64,000 nucleotides of DNA from Agrostemma githago (taxonomy: Eukaryota > Streptophyta > Magnoliopsida > Caryophyllales > Caryophyllaceae), in assembly GCA_958450325.1 (NCBI GenBank), contig OY288243.1, positions 50,991,878 to 51,055,877 of the forward strand, in the 5' to 3' direction. Shown in pieces: positions 42,451-52,499 of the stretch. The first letter of the stretch is position 1. Each line of letters starts with the position of its first letter. The position numbers and the translations under genes are program-made. The notes beneath the pieces were generated by a model. The model was not told the DNA's origin. It ran no database searches and was given only the letters and a program-made list of their open reading frames with translations.

Positions 42451-44085
42451 TCAGGAAATATGCTCAGAGCCATAAGTGGCCCTTCTGGGTCCCGAATCCT
42501 CCTCTAATCGGATGGCTACCAGTGCTTTGGTTTGCACATCCTCGAATGTAGCACAAGGATATTTGGTGAGATCTTTGTAAAGATCTGAATCCTGGAGGAG
42601 CCCTTGGCGGAAGGCTTCGATGGCGGTGGCCACATCACACCTGGGGATAGTCACCTTCTCCTTGTTGAACCGGTTGAGGAAATCACGCGTTGACTCTTCG
42701 AACCTCTGCACCACCCGATACAAGTCGCTAGTCTGCTTTTCCGGCTTTCTGCTGCTGGCGAATTGTTGGTTGAAAGCATTAACCAGATCAGCAAAGGAGG
42801 TGATGCTTCTGTTCGGCAGGCCAACGAACCAATGAAGGGCTGCTCCTGAGAGGGTGGAACCGAACCCTTTACACATACAAGCTTCCTTCAAAGGTCCTGT
42901 GGCGGTTATCACCATCATTTTCTGCTTGTACTGATTGACATGGTCCATGGGATCTGCCGTGCCATCGTAGAGCGTCATGGCGGGTGATACAAAGCCCTTG
43001 GGCACAGCAACACAGGCCAGGTCGTCTGTGAAGGGTGAGTCTGCATAACTGTCTCTGGCTGCTCTCTCCAGGGGGCGTGGCATTCCAGGAATTTTGTTGA
43101 TCAGTTCCCTCAGCTCCTTTAGCTCTTGAGACTGCTGGTCTGCCGCGTTGTTGGCCCCTGCAGGAGGGTTGGAAGCAGGGGGAAGGAAACTGAAAGGTAC
43201 ACTTCCTGCTTGGGATCCCCCATGGTGCAGACTACTAGGAGGGGGTAGTGAAGGGAAGATAACTGCTTCAGGCCTGGGTTGCCACTCTGGTGTCTGCTGG
43301 TTGAGAGTAGGTGTTGCCCATGCTCCTCCATAGGGTTGGCTGTTGGACAGGGGGCACACTTCGGATGATTGTGCTGGTTGCCATCTCAGCGCCGGGTGGG
43401 CCGGGGTACCTGCAAGAGATAGCGCATTAGTCTCTCGGTTTTCAATACTGGAGAAGAGATTACCTGAAACGCGCGATCTGTCGGGTGTGGGCCCGTGGGT
43501 CAGGTAGCCTAGCCCCTGTGGCACTATGGTTTGGACGGGTGGTGATAGCTCTAGATCCAGCCTAGTGACCACCTCCTGAGGAATCGCCCTTGATGCTTGC
43601 CCACTGACGGCGTGTTCTTTGTGTAGGCTTGGGTCTTCCCTAGATGCCATGGGCAGGATCTCTGGTGGTGACGGAATTGGGGCAGGCGGTGGCCTTGACA
43701 CCGCTTTTATCTGAGCTCTGATGTCACGGTTATCCTTCTGCAGGGTCTTCACTGCTTGCTGCAGAGTGTTGATCCCTTGAAGTATTTCCATCATAGGATC
43801 TGGGGCTGACGGAACCCTGGGCGCATCCCCAAACGACCCTCCATGAGCCGGCGTCCTCGACGGCGTTCCCTCCTTACTGGTCCTGAAGGGATCGAGCGTT
43901 CTTGATGTCGGGAGCCCTTGAGGTGGTCTGGAGGTTATCGGTACAGGCCCTGTTGCCAGACTGACAGGTGTAGCCTGAGTGAATGGTGTGATGGGCTGAC
44001 TTGCTGTACCCGAGGATGGTGTTCCTCCAGCAGACGGGGAGGAGGCATCTTGGTTACCAGCAGGGTTTTGATCGGATCCAGACAT
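42451..44085 (-). CDS. gag: Tat-1 Gag
   Basis: The 544-residue frame starts at ATG 44085, about 50 bp downstream of the primer site, and stops at TGA 42453-42451. The first 300 residues are Pro/Ser/Gln-rich and low in complexity. The retrotransposon gag domain (PF03732-like) follows, with FTDDLACVAVPKGF, MTLYDGTADPMDHVNQY, CKGFGSTLSGAALHWF and ATAIEAFRQGL. It forms the particle that packages the RNA. The zinc knuckle is not in this ORF but after the stop. Compared with Tat-2 and Tat-3, the Trp-Gln/Gly repeat region is short (about one unit). The same start context (MSGSD) is found in Tat-2. Confidence 0.92.
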   Translation of the reverse strand: MSGSDQNPAGNQDASSPSAGGTPSSGTASQPITPFTQATPVSLATGPVPITSRPPQGLPTSRTLDPFRTSKEGTPSRTPAHGGSFGDAPRVPSAPDPMMEILQGINTLQQAVKTLQKDNRDIRAQIKAVSRPPPAPIPSPPEILPMASREDPSLHKEHAVSGQASRAIPQEVVTRLDLELSPPVQTIVPQGLGYLTHGPTPDRSRVSGNLFSSIENRETNALSLAGTPAHPALRWQPAQSSEVCPLSNSQPYGGAWATPTLNQQTPEWQPRPEAVIFPSLPPPSSLHHGGSQAGSVPFSFLPPASNPPAGANNAADQQSQELKELRELINKIPGMPRPLERAARDSYADSPFTDDLACVAVPKGFVSPAMTLYDGTADPMDHVNQYKQKMMVITATGPLKEACMCKGFGSTLSGAALHWFVGLPNRSITSFADLVNAFNQQFASSRKPEKQTSDLYRVVQRFEESTRDFLNRFNKEKVTIPRCDVATAIEAFRQGLLQDSDLYKDLTKYPCATFEDVQTKALVAIRLEEDSGPRRATYGSEHIS

Positions 44086-44133
44086 GATGGTAGGTTGAAT
44101 CTCCGCAGGATTTTGGCTAGCAAACGATCACTA

Positions 44134-44152
44134 TGCCCCACGGTGGGCGCCA
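44134..44152 (-). other. Tat-1 primer binding site
   Basis: Just inside the 5' LTR the minus strand reads TGGCGCCCACCGTGGGGCA; Tat-2 has the same motif at 54591-54610. TGGCGCC starts fit a tRNA ending in GGCGCCA, but I do not name the tRNA. Confidence 0.75.
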
Positions 44153-44155
44153 AAT

Positions 44156-44828
44156 TGTTTTGGTAAAATTTTACCGGGTTACGTAATGGTATGCGGGTTA
44201 TAGTGATCGGGCCAACGTTTTGCGAGAGAACAAAGGATTCAAACGTACGAATGAGCAAACGGAAAAAGAAAGTGAGGAGACACAAGAAATGGTGACGCGG
44301 AAACTTAATGTGGGAAAAACCGCGGGGGGAATCAGAATCCCGCCAAACGTTTACTATGAATGACCAAATGAACAGGAGTACAAGTATTATTTCGGATGGA
44401 GGTCGTGTGCTTCTCTTTGTGTTTTTTTTTGTTGTCTAATTGGAGTGATCGATGTCCCTGCGTTTTTGCGTTCCTCTGCCTTATATCTTCTCTTCTCTCC
44501 TTAACCGTTTCTTGTTCCTGATTTCTCTCCTGCTCTGGAGGCGACCCCTGGATTTCAGGGGGTAGTTGGGTTTGACAGGGTCTTGCTTTAGGGTTGATGG
44601 ATTACGAGCAGTTGGGCTATCTTCGGCCCACTTCGCCTCTGTTGCTTTCTCTGGCCCAATTCTGCTGTTGGGCTTTATCTCGTTGTCTTGTTGATTTTTC
44701 CCGTCTCGATCTTGCGACTCGTACGACTTCGGATTTGTAAGACTCTTCTGACCTCTTGACTTTTGACTTTGACTTTTTGACTTGGGAAGCTCCACGTCAT
44801 TCCGATGGGTGCGGATTTATCCCAAACA
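44156..44828 (-). repeat. Tat-1 5' LTR
   Basis: It is the 673-bp partner of 34184-34857. It is followed by the CTCCC duplication at 44829-44833, which is part of subtilase exon 2. Confidence 0.95.
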
Positions 44829-44852
44829 CTCCCCAAAGTATACTACATACAC
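44829..44852 (-). pseudogene. Subtilase remnant, exon 2, 5' part
   Basis: After a CAG acceptor (44855-44853) eight codons read VYVVYFGE, the conserved start of the plant subtilase propeptide (YVVYxGEH). The next codons lie at 34178 and below, beyond the gypsy insertion. Phase with exon 1 is zero. Confidence 0.85.
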
Positions 44853-45100
44853 CTGCTGTCACACAATATATAATCAAACATCGTAACTTAGTTCATATGT
44901 CATAATAATCTAATACGGAGTATTGTAAGTTAGTTCATCTTCAAAAGCAACCGTATGTATAATCTGTGATGACCACTCTAAAATATCATAACCTAATGGT
45001 TGATGAATTGTCCCCGTCATAAAACATGGTACGTATTATTAGCGTAATATTAATTAGGCAAAGAATGAGATCGACTGATCGAGAAGAGAAGAGAAGTGAC

Positions 45101-45214
45101 CTGAGTGTGAGGATTATTGGAAGAAGCAAGGATTATTGGGATGAGTAGGCAAAGAGAAAAACATAGAGTTATTATTGTTATCATTGGAACTAGAATCCCA
45201 ATCCCCATTGACAT
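45101..45214 (-). pseudogene. Subtilase remnant, exon 1 (signal peptide)
   Basis: ATG at 45214 starts 38 codons ending in CAG before a GT donor (45100-45099). The residues include a long hydrophobic run (ILVPMITIITLCFSLCLLI) followed by small residues LASS, a typical secretory signal peptide; plant subtilases are secreted proteases. Joining to exon 2 in phase zero gives HTQ-VYVVYFGE, the expected order. The intron is 246 bp. A TATA box lies 67 bp upstream. The reading is intact, but the gene is disrupted in exon 2 and truncated after exon 3. Confidence 0.8.
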
Positions 45215-45280
45215 TGATGAATATATGATGAAACTTGCTTTGTTATGATGAGTTTGGGGGATAGGAGGAGTCTAAAGAGG

Positions 45281-45288
45281 TATTTATA
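45281..45288 (-). promoter_or_regulatory. TATA box of the subtilase gene
   Basis: TATAAATA on the minus strand lies 67 bp before the exon 1 ATG. A start site about 30 bp downstream would leave a short leader. Nothing else in the 200 bp upstream is recognised. Confidence 0.6.
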
Positions 45289-45474
45289 CTAAACGGAATC
45301 TCTAATACGAGTATTATTATATGATTTTTAGTTTGATGATAGGAGGGAGTATATATTCTACTTCTACAACTAGTTATCGTTAGTTTGCATGACAATACAT
45401 AATATTTACTCGGTAGTTGTGTTAGTTTAGAGGTTGTAGCCAATCCAAACAAAGGTAGTATGTATACTAGAGGT

Positions 45475-46005
45475 GGTAATCGGGTCACTCGGATTGGTTA
45501 TGGGTCGGGTTATGACGGATCGGTTCATCTCGGGTTCGGGTTTAAACGGGTCAATATACTTGAACGGGTCGGGTCGGGTTTGAGTCGAGTCGCTTACGGG
45601 ACGGGTTTATTCGGATTAAAAATCGTAACAGGTTGGTTCTGGTTCGGGTCAGTTATCTGATAAATTGGGTTATATCGGGTCAATAGTCGGTTCTGGTTCA
45701 GGTCGGTTATCTAACCGGGTCTATTCGGTTCAATAGTCGGTTCTGGTTCAGGTCGGTTATCTAATCGGGTCTATTCGGTTCAATCGTCGGGTTTTCCATG
45801 GGTCAGTTGAGTCACATTTGTGTATTTTCTGGTCTAGTTTTTAAAATAATCGGGTCAATTCGGGTCAGACAATAAATCTGGTCGGTTAAGGTAAGATAAT
45901 AAATCAAGTCAATTCGGGTAAGAGTGTAAGACAGCAAGTTGGGTGAATTCGGGTAAAAATAATGAATCAGGTCGATCAGTTGAATTCAAATTGAGTTGTT
46001 ATTAA
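45475..46005. repeat. GGGTCGGGT-rich degenerate repeat
   Basis: Words such as CGGGTCGGGT, GGTTCTGGTTCAGGTCGG and TCGGTTCAAT repeat many times; a unit of about 61 bp is nearly duplicated at about 45685-45790. The left end TAGAGGTGGTAATCGGGTC resembles hAT-type MITE termini. The right end may have been lost where the Helitron inserted. Confidence 0.5.
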
Positions 46006-46012
46006 ATATTAA

Positions 46013-47446
46013 CTAGTGTATTGGCCCGTGAAAATTTACGGGTTGTTACGTTTTTTTGTGTTTGTGTAACTCTCTCTACGGTATTTGAAAATTTATTTCA
46101 CTTTTATTCCGTGCTGTTGTTTTCATTTTCACGATGAGTACAAAGTTACTATCGTCCTAATCCATTGATCGGCTAGATGTGATATCAATCAATTTTTAAA
46201 TATTATTACCCGACTATAAAAGCTTACCGTGTGTGATGCTGCGCTTTTTTTGTTTAGTTGACGACATTTTAACGGATGTTGATGTGAGATTGTATTAACT
46301 TAAACTTTTAGAGATAACTTTATGTTGGAGTTGGTATAATAAAACATTCTTGCTTCGTAAATCTAACACATTACGTGAGATATATTGAATATATTAGTGA
46401 GACACTACATATTTATATTAAGACTAACAATTAGTAATTTCTTTCAATAAACCCAAAATTAGTACTCATATATATATATTGATATTCAATCTTTTATAAG
46501 ATAATCGAGTTTATATTGTTAAATAATAACCTGTAACGACAACAAACGTTTAAATCGAGTTTATATCGTTAAATAAACCGTAACAACCAACATTTATAAA
46601 GATAATAACTTGAATGGTTTTATGACATAATGACACAGGACAAACATCTTTTTAGACTACACGACAGTGGATTTCATTTGAAGTATAAAGGTCATATTAA
46701 ATTGACATGTATTCTCATGAATTCTAATTTTTTGTGCAGATAGTTATTCAATTTTGTTAAAAGCATTCATTATCTTGAATAATTTGATTATAAGTTGACA
46801 GTTCTCAGTCTTATATATTAACTGGAATATCAATGCACAGATGAGTGATTACTGTGATTTTGAGTATAGATAGTGATTAATTTGATTATAAGTTGACTGT
46901 GATTTTGATTACAGTTCTAAGCCTTTAATATTGAGTATAGACCAGTGGTATTTTTAATTAACAATAAGAATTTAATACTATGAATGATGATTTTTTTTAT
47001 TAATTTTCCCCTACATAATTTTTCATAAATTTTATTAATCACAAACAATCACAATATTACTACTTTTTTATACTATTTTTTGGATATAAATAATATACTA
47101 ATAATAGAAACTTGCTTTGATATTGTATTACAGTTTTTTAATAGTTTAGGTTATTGTATTAGATTGGGATTATAAGATTGTATTAGGTTTTTAGGTGATT
47201 GATTTGGTGATATGTGTATTAGGGTAAAATATATTGTTGCCGAAATTAATTGATTCGTTATTTGCTAATTATGTGCAGGATTGTGCATAGATTGATTGAG
47301 ACCCATATTTGTAAAGGCCCGTTTTTTATTCAAATGAATAAGTTACCAAAATAAGCCTGAACTCACCACATGTGAGTATTTCAGAATGGCGAATTCTTAG
47401 CTGTGCCACGTCATTGGCAGCGGTATCTATTTTAATATATAAAGGA
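46013..47446 (-). mobile_element. Non-autonomous Helitron
   Basis: On the minus strand it starts TCCTTTATATATTAAAATAG after a host A and ends in CTAG before a host T, the A-T insertion habit of Helitrons. A hairpin (CCCGT...ACGGG, 46025-46042) lies 8 bp before the CTAG end, as the Helitron 3' hairpin should. At 1,434 bp it has no Rep/helicase ORF. No flanking duplication is expected. Confidence 0.72.
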
Positions 47447-47756
47447 TTTTTAATTTTGAGTGTTAGATTATTTAGATACATGAAAGAGTAAAAGACCCCA
47501 CCAATTCAACAAGGCAACACCTCAACAACAAGTCAACAAGGAAGGATGGGAAGCGCCAAGCGGTGAAGGAAACATTCAAAAAAAATGGATCCTCATTGGC
47601 TCATTGCCCATTTGGCCATTTGCCCCTACCCCCTTCACGGATTTCCGCTTCCCGCCAACAATGAATCAACCCACGTCATCAATCCTCACACCCAGCTCAA
47701 ATCGCAGCCACACATCTACTCCTATCCATGTTCGAAGTCAATCAATGTTTACGTTA
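47447..47756. other. Intergenic stretch, nothing recognised
   Basis: It is simple flanking DNA between the Helitron and Tat-2. No coding signal I trust. Confidence 0.5.
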
Positions 47757-47761
47757 CATAC

Positions 47762-48710
47762 TGTTTTGGTAAAAATTTACCGGGTCTAAGATTTCGGTTG
47801 CGGGTCAAAGCGATCGTCCTATAACTATACGTCGACGAAATCGAGATGGAATCTAATAAACAAAGAGCAACGAAAGAAAATGGACGACACACAAAGTTTT
47901 GGTGACGCGGAAACCCGATGTGGGAAAAACCGCGGGGGGAGTCGAAATCCCACCAAATTTCTACTATGGACGAAAAGGAACAAGCAAAAGGGTACAAGTA
48001 CAAGTATTTGGGCTATAATTGATCGTAAGTATTTTTCTAGGATTTGCTTGAGGTTGATTGTATGTTGACTGGGAAGTAATTGTTGGTATGCTTGGATGAT
48101 CCCTCCCTTCTTCCTCTCTTTCCTTTATATACCACCCTTCTTCCTGGTGTCTTCATTGCTCATTAATGTGGAGCAATTATTGCTCTTGATTGCCTCATAA
48201 CCGTTATGGCAGTTACGGTCAACTTCTTATTCTCGTCCTTCCTTTTATGTTGCTGCTGACCGTTGCCCCTTTATTAACCAGAATCTTGGCATTTAACTCT
48301 CCTTTATTGCTTGATATCTTGGCATTTAATCCTCTCCCCAGCAGTTAAATTCTCCTCCTGGATTCTCTCCTGGTCTGCAGGAGGGTTTCCTGGTTTGTAG
48401 GAGTGGCTGTTGTCTCCTCTATCTTGTATGGGCTACGTTCCTCACTTTGTCTGCTGGGCTGGTTTGGTTGTGTGGCCCATAGTCTTATTCACTCTTATGC
48501 TTTGCTCAACCCATCATTGTGTACCATTTCGGGTTTACTTGACTTGACGACTTTCGATTATTTTTGACTTCCGTCTTTTAATCTTCGATTTTGACTTTTA
48601 TCCAAGGACTTTCGCTCATTTTGTCGTTGACCTTTGACTTCCGACTTTTTGACTATCCACTCGTATTTTGCCACGTGGTACTCCGAAGGCGCAAATTTTT
48701 GGCACGAACA
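47762..48710 (-). repeat. Tat-2 3' LTR
   Basis: It runs from TGTTTTGGTAAAAATTTACC to GGCACGAACA. Its first and last bases resemble those of the Tat-1 LTR, but it is longer and the middle differs. Confidence 0.93.
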
Positions 48711-48917
48711 AATGCCCAAATTTTCGACTAAGCTCATCTTAGGCGGGAATTTCCGTTCGCTCGGATTGTAGACGGTTTGCGTTATGATTGATTCTTTGTT
48801 CCTGACCATTCGACCTAAACCCGGAGTTGATGACATTCCGCAATTTACTTTATCCTTCCACAAGTGGTCCTCTCTCTCTTCCTCGAGAAGGAGAAAAAGG
48901 ATGAGTCTGGTGAGAAC

Positions 48918-49841
48918 ATGTCTTCGGGCAAGACACGTTCACGCTTGACTAGGTTTACTTGAACTCGGATTTTCCTGGTACTCATTTTTGCTTGCTCCCT
49001 CCTTTAGGATCCCCTAAGCCTCGCGACCCTAGAGCAAGTTTTGGCTGTTAGAGAGCGGGCCGTTGCTACTAGGGTCGCCTCCAGGTGAAAAGTTGGTTCT
49101 GCTTCTGCTGGCTTTGCTGGTTCTAGGAGGAGGTGCAACTCGTTCCCTCTCTTAGAAATTACTCCTGTAGAAAGTGAACCCCCTGTGGTAGATCTTTCTG
49201 AGCCTCACGCTTATTCTGCCCCCAGATTTGTTGAGGGTGTTCCTGCTGAAGTGGTGCTCAAATTTCCTAAAGGCTTCGGTACGTCCAAGTCTGCAGAGGA
49301 CATGGCTCTTCCGGACCAGATGCTACGTCCTAGTCCCAGGTCTGTGCTAGAGAACAGTTCTCTGGAGGATTTGGATTTGGTTCGCGGATTGCTGGCGGAG
49401 GAATCTGGCAAAAAGCTTAGTGCAGATCTGGTGGAGGCATGGAGTGAGCTTGCCCAGGCTCTGGATGCCACTTTTTCCCTGTAGGGGAAGAGTGCTGAGC
49501 TGAAGAAGACTCTGAGGGAGGCTCTTGCTTGTTAGGATCAGTATACCAAGGTTGAGGCGCCTAACTCTGATGCTTTCTCCGACGTGACGGCGGAGGATCT
49601 GAAAGAGTCTGTCGATTCTCCTATTGCTGACCAGGAGACTGATGGGCCAGTGGGTATGGACCAGGAGGATGTTGCTGATGATCCCGGGAGAGGTCCTGCT
49701 GCTGTTCATCAGAGACCCAGGTTCCTGCAGGAGGATCTGCTACAGTTCCGCCTCCGCCAGAGGAGAATGTCCAGGCTGTGGACCAAATTCTACTGGAGTG
49801 ATGATACTCCTCTTTTGTTGTACTCTGTTTTCGGCTTGTGA
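48918..49841 (+). pseudogene. Truncated antisense gene in Tat-2
   Basis: A start-like MSSGKTRSR segment (48918) is followed within about 90 bp by exon-3-like sequence, so the PF04195 part is gone. The best homology to Tat-1 exon 3 is at 49185-49484 (AEVVLKFPKGFG, LPDQML, SADLVEA). It ends in TAG (49482-49484), continues in frame as GKSAELKKTLREALAC, meets a second TAG, and ends with an acidic tail to 49841. The first TAG has an exact counterpart in Tat-3 (57819-57821), so the two share a common damaged ancestor, or the CTGTAG is a splice acceptor. Confidence 0.7.
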
Positions 49842-50028
49842 ACTCTGCGTGGTGCGAGCTTCTGTTAGTGTTTGTAAAATATTTTCTGTAGTACCTCCGT
49901 CTTTGCTCAGGGGAGCAAAGTGTTTATTTGAATACTTTGTGGTACTTTGTATTTAACTGTTGATCACGACTGTTTGCTTTTGACTGTAATCGTTTGTTGT
50001 AGTTTTGTCTGACTACCTTCTGTTGTAT

Positions 50029-50214
50029 GCATGCCTTATGTTTGTATGGTCGACCTTTGATATAGTGGTGGCCTGGGGTTTAGTTCGCCCACTCAGTCGG
50101 AGGTGCCACGCTTTGCGTGGGTGCTAAGTGGCGCAGGAGACTGTAATGTCCCGGTTGTAGGCACTTAGTCACAAGACACACGCCTCTGTAGAAATTGTAC
50201 ACTCCACCAGATTA
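50029..50214 (+). other. Conserved non-coding block, Tat-2 copy
   Basis: It is colinear with 37386-37575 and almost identical to the Tat-3 copy. It contains the hairpin CCACGCTTTGCGTGG (50106-50120) and paired arms GTGCTAAGTG (50121-50130) and CACTTAG (50162-50168). Confidence 0.6.
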
Positions 50215-50634
50215 GTCACCAGCTCTTAGTTTGGGAAAACTGACAAAAATTTGGCAAAGATGGGGGACGGAATATTTGATGACATATGTGGAGGAAAATC
50301 GAATTTTGAAAGCGTATGAAGAGAAAAAAATCAAATTTCGAAAATGTATGCAATAAGAAAATCAAAATTTTGATGCAAAAGAAAATTGAATTTTGACGAT
50401 GCATGTAAAAAGGAAATCAAAATTTTATCTGAAAATTTTGAATTTTGCGAAAAGAAAGTAAAGTAGTTGGAAGAATGACAGGAAAATTTGAATATATGTT
50501 TGCTAGATTTGAAAAGATTAAACCTGGGTTAAGGTGGAGGTGCACCTGGCAGAATAAATGCTACGTTTCTGGCAGCTGGAGCCCATGTTTCTGACGGCAG
50601 TGGCCCAGATTGCTGGCGGCTGTGGCCCATTTAG

Positions 50635-52499
50635 AAGAAGTATTTCTTCAGGTGTACGATGTTCCATGGTTTTTGGATGATTTTCCCCTCCATGGTCGTA
50701 AGTCGGTAGGCTCCATTCCCAACTGCTTTCTCCATTTGGTAGGGCCCTTCCCAATTGTAGGCGAACTTTCTTGCTCACTGGTTCCTGGTGTTCTAGAAGA
50801 CTTTTCCGAGGACTAGGTCTCCTTCCTGCAGGACTCTTACTCTGACATTCCTGTTGTAGCTTCTGGTGACTGTTTGCCTGTAAGAGGCCATTCTGATCTG
50901 AGCATCGGTTCTGAGTTCATCTATGGTATCCAAGTTGTTTGCCATCTCCACCTGGTTCCTTTCTTCTGTTATGCAACCGTACCTTGGGTGTGGTTCTGTC
51001 AGACCACAGCACCGAGGGGAGTTCTTCTGCCCATCTGCCCCCTGCCTCCTCCAGCCTTCTCTTCAGGTTGTCTATCACAATTTTGTTGCTAGACTCCGCC
51101 TGATCATTAGACTGAGGGTTTCTGGGGGTAGACTTGCTTAGTATGTTCCACCTGGCGCAGTAGGCCTCCATCTTGTTGCCAATAAACTGGGATCCGTTGT
51201 CGCAGATGATTTCTGAAGGAATGCCAAACCTGCAGACAATGTTACGTTTTATGAAGGATATAACCTGTTTTTCAGTCACCTGAGGGAATGATTCTGCTTC
51301 TATCCACTTGAAGAAGTTGTCCGTCATGGCCAACATGAAGACTTTATTTCCCGGAGCTCTTGGTAACTTGCCAACAATATCCATTTCCCACTTCATAAAA
51401 GGCGAAGGAGAAATTACTGGATGTAGAGGCTCTGCAGGCTGGTGGTTGACTGGTGCGTGCCTCTGGCAGGCGTCACATTTCTTGACGTACTCAACAGCAT
51501 CTCTGCGCATTGTTGCTCTGAAGTAGCCTTGGCGAAGTGCCTTGTTGGATAGGCCTCCTCTGCCCCCTGCATGATTTCCACATTCACTATTGTGGAAGTC
51601 ATGCAAAATAGTTTCTGCCTCCTCTTGACCAAGACACCTTAAGTATGGTCCAGCAGCTGACCTTTTGAACATGACGCCATCAATGAGGTTATATCTGGAT
51701 GCCTTCATCCTGAAGCTCCTAGCTTCCTTCTAATCTGCTGACAGAACGTCATTTTGCAGCCACTCTTGGTAAGGTTTTCTCCAATCTGCGATTCCTCCTT
51801 GCCCTGTTGTGGTGCTGCAGATTCCTGCCCCCTGTAACCACTGCAACCCCTGGTCTGATGAATTTTCCCTTTCTCCTGGCGCCTTGTGCTCCAGTGTACC
51901 CTTCCAAACTGCTGGCTCCAGGACATGGACAATGGGTATGGTGGAAACTACTCCAGGCTTAAATGTTGCCCCCCAGCGTGGCTAGGACGTCTGCTTCTGC
52001 ATTCTGGTTCCTTGGAATTTGGCTGACTGAAAAGGCTACAGATCTGAATGACTGAAAAGGTTGTTCGCCCTTGTCCTCCTCCAGGATGTGGATGTCTTTC
52101 TCCGCCTAGGACTGCAGTGCTGGGCTGGTGTCGGATACAAAGTCTGCTAGCGCCTGGGACTTTATTGCTGTTCTGGGGACAAACTTTAGGTCGAAGCCGC
52201 TCAAGTGCATGGACCACTTGGCCATCCTTCCTGACAACTCAGGTTTTCTCATAATTGTCTTTAGAGGATAGTTTGTTATTACCAAAATAGCATGTGATTC
52301 AAAATAAGGTCGTAGTCTACAGAATGCTGTAACAAGTGCAAGTATGAGGTTTTCAAGGGATGTGTACCTGGTCTCTGCAGGAAGCAGAGACTTACTGACA
52401 TAATATACTGGGTGTTGTGCTCCTTCATACTCACGTACTAATATCGCGCCGACTGCTACCTCGGTTACTGATAGATACAGGAAGAGTGGTTCTCCAGGT
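50635..52499 (-). pseudogene. Tat-2 Pol remnant: RNase H piece and integrase
   Basis: A piece of the gypsy RNase H (about 52499-52100) is fused upstream to the end of gag by a deletion of protease and RT. A second deletion removes most of the archaeal-type RNase H, joining LEEDKGEQ directly to its C-terminal sequence near 52060. The integrase core is the best part (50917-51708): the zinc finger KKCDACQRHA, MDIVGKLP, CDNGSQF and QAESSNK keep D, D and E. It is cut after TTPKV (about 50990) and the C-terminal part continues out of frame to about 50635. Confidence 0.85.

Larger units (their letters stand above)
34184..44828 (-). mobile_element. Tat-1: complete Ty3/gypsy element of the Tat lineage
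   Basis: Two LTRs of 674 and 673 bp with TG...CA ends are flanked by the perfect 5-bp duplication CTCCC (34179-34183 and 44829-44833). By eye the LTRs differ at about five bases plus one 1-base indel, so the insertion is recent. Gene order in the minus sense is gag, protease, RT, RNase H, archaeal-type RNase H, integrase; the second RNase H and the lack of a chromodomain define Tat elements (Ogre/Retand/Grande relatives). An extra spliced gene runs in antisense between integrase and the 3' LTR. Confidence 0.95.
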
